Source: Gracilimonas sp034520725 (lineage in GTDB: Bacteria; Bacteroidota; Rhodothermia; Balneolales; Balneolaceae). From it: a DNA stretch of 64,000 bases. The translations under genes were made by a program, and so were the position numbers. The DNA lies in NCBI GenBank assembly GCA_034520725.1, contig JAXHNH010000011.1, positions 434,001 to 498,000 on the forward strand, in the 5' to 3' direction. Of the stretch, positions 62,533-64,000 are shown piece by piece. Position 1 is the first letter of the stretch. Each line of letters starts with the position of its first letter. The notes under the pieces are model-generated. The model ran no database searches, was not told the DNA's origin, and worked only from the letters and a program-made list of their open reading frames with translations.

Positions 62533-64000
62533 TTAACCGGCTGAGTCTTCCAGTGTACGCTTCTGTTCAGTGATCTTGTAACTCTCTATCTGGTCACCAA
62601 CTTTGATATCGTTATATCCTTTGATACTGATACCACATTCGTAACCGGAAGTCACTTCCCTTAACATCATCCTTGAATCGTTTAAAGGCATCGATCTCAC
62701 CGTCATAGATCACAACACCATCACGAACAAGTCGAATTGGGTTATTTCTTTCGATCTTACCTTCGGTTACATAACAACCTGCAATAGTACCAACTTTGGA
62801 TACTTTAAATATCTCACGAACCTCAACAACACCCATCATTTGTTCTTTGATCTCAGGTGACAGAAGTCCCTCAAGAGCATCTCTAACCTCATCAACAGCA
62901 TCGTAAATGACACTGAACAATCGGATATCGATCTCTTCCTCTTCAGCAAGTTTACGTGCCTGAGTAGTAGGCCGTACCTGGAAACCAATGATAATGGCAT
63001 CAGAAGCAGAAGCTAAAAGAACATCAGATTCTGAGATTGCACCGGCTCCCGTGTGAATAATATTTACGGCAACTTCATCGGTACTCAATTTCTGGAGTGA
63101 ACCGGAAAGCGCCTCAATGGAACCATCCACATCGGCTTTAACAATAACATTCAGTTCAGAGACTTCACCAAGTGCAAGACGGCGTGAAATATCATCAAGC
63201 GTCATATGCTTGTTCTTACGCATGGCCTGCTCTCGTCTGATCTGCATACGCTCACTGGCAACTTCTTTGGCTATCTTCTCATCTTCGGCTACAACCAGTT
63301 TATCACCGGCTTGAGGCATATCGTCAAAACCCATAAGCTGTACGGGAGTAGATGGACCGGCCTCTTGTACTCTTTTACCCAGATCATTTTCCATAGCACG
63401 TACACGACCATAACAAGGTCCGGCAACAAATGGATCGCCAACTTTAAGTGTACCGCCCTGTACTAATACATTAGCTACAATACCTTTTCCTTTATCCAAG
63501 CGGGCTTCAAGTACAACACCATCAGCACGTCGATCTGGATTAGCTTGTAGTTCAAGCAGTTCAGATTCGATCAGTACTTTTTCAAGCAGATCCTCAATTC
63601 CCTGACCTGTTTCAGCCGAAACTTCAGCGTACTGAACCTGGCCACCATACTCCTCAACAATGACATCATGTTCTGCCAGTTCAGACTTAATTCGATCCGG
63701 ATTAACACCCTCGAGATCCATTTTGTTTATCGCAACTACAATAGGTACACCGGCCGCCTTGGCGTGATTGATAGCCTCAATAGTCTGGGGCATAACAGAA
63801 TCATCACCAGCAACAACCAGAATTACAATATCAGTAGCCTGAGCACCACGAGAACGCATTGCTGTAAAGGCCTCGTGACCAGGGGTATCAAGGAAGGTGA
63901 TCTCATTTTCATTATGAACTACCTGATAAGCACCAACGTGCTGTGTAATTCCACCTGCCTCACCGGCTGCAACTTTTTCTTCACGGATATAATCAAGTAA
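62533..64000 (-). CDS. infB: Translation initiation factor IF-2, 5' end cut by window edge, frameshifted
   Basis: The C-terminal 490 or so residues of IF-2. The G domain shows G3 as DTPGHEAF and G4 as NKMD; domains II-IV follow (VVLEARLDKGKGIVANVLVQGGTL, VKADVDGSIEAL, GAISESDVLLASASDAIIIGFQVRP). Near the end the frame shifts at the CCC run 62658-62660. Removing one base restores VKEVTSGYECGISIKGYNDI and a stop at 62533. GTP-dependent placement of initiator tRNA. Confidence 0.95.

Overview
The window looks like a chromosomal segment of a member of the Bacteroidota/Balneolota/Rhodothermota assemblage, most likely Balneolota (inference). The grounds are moderate GC, a fused E1 alpha/beta 2-oxoacid dehydrogenase, a two-gene methionine synthase, a speA-speB-DHS-like polyamine cluster, DUF4920 and four-helix-bundle proteins, and MGQQQ-type pilin-like proteins. 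No marker here fixes the genus. Both ends are cut inside genes: a secretin at base 1 and infB at base 64000.

Layout. 1-9.4 kb: a minus-strand type IV pilus/type II secretion-like operon (pilC, pilB, a cyclic-nucleotide-binding protein, pilT, a PilM-PilN fusion, PilO, and a secretin with a SPOR domain). 9.7-18 kb: MFS transporter, Ig-like surface protein, SUI1-like factor, a four-helix-bundle gene framed by inverted repeats, phage-type metallopeptidase, DUF4920 protein, Nei glycosylase, and a sialidase-like lipoprotein beside a repeat-filled 1 kb. 17.9-20.3 kb: two pilin-like genes flanking an O-antigen-ligase-like gene, probably pilins and a modifying enzyme for the first operon. 20.7-31.9 kb: SDR, queE/queD, redoxin, MEMO-like and DUF2520 proteins, phosphopantetheinyl transferase, tRNA-Ser(GGA), TonB, PlsC, MurQ, biotin carboxylase, phytoene synthase. 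32-40 kb: LacI-purC operon, and a methionine operon (homocysteine methyltransferase, metH, metF) behind a SAM-I-type riboswitch. 40-47 kb: Omp85-like protein, speA-speB-speY and a fused 2-oxoacid dehydrogenase E1. 47-56 kb: satD pair with a double-palindrome promoter, ECF sigma factor with a small partner, holA, bactofilin, asnS, M16 peptidase, pnp, rpsO. 56.5-60.1 kb: an integron-like cassette island carrying a wrecked tyrosine integrase. 60.4-64 kb: ribF, truB, rbfA, infB. The island therefore splits the classical infB-rbfA-truB-ribF-rpsO-pnp cluster.

Two patterns cut across the window. First, about a dozen otherwise intact genes, including the normally essential infB and the highly conserved pnp, carry single-base shifts, mostly an extra A/T in a short homopolymer. 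This is best explained by uncorrected sequencing indels, so those genes are annotated at full span. Second, intergenic DNA holds several families of short palindromes. One family has arms that differ only by transitions that become G.U pairs on one strand. Another keeps a hairpin while changing its stem sequence. A third occurs once around a four-helix-bundle gene and once as a solo hairpin.
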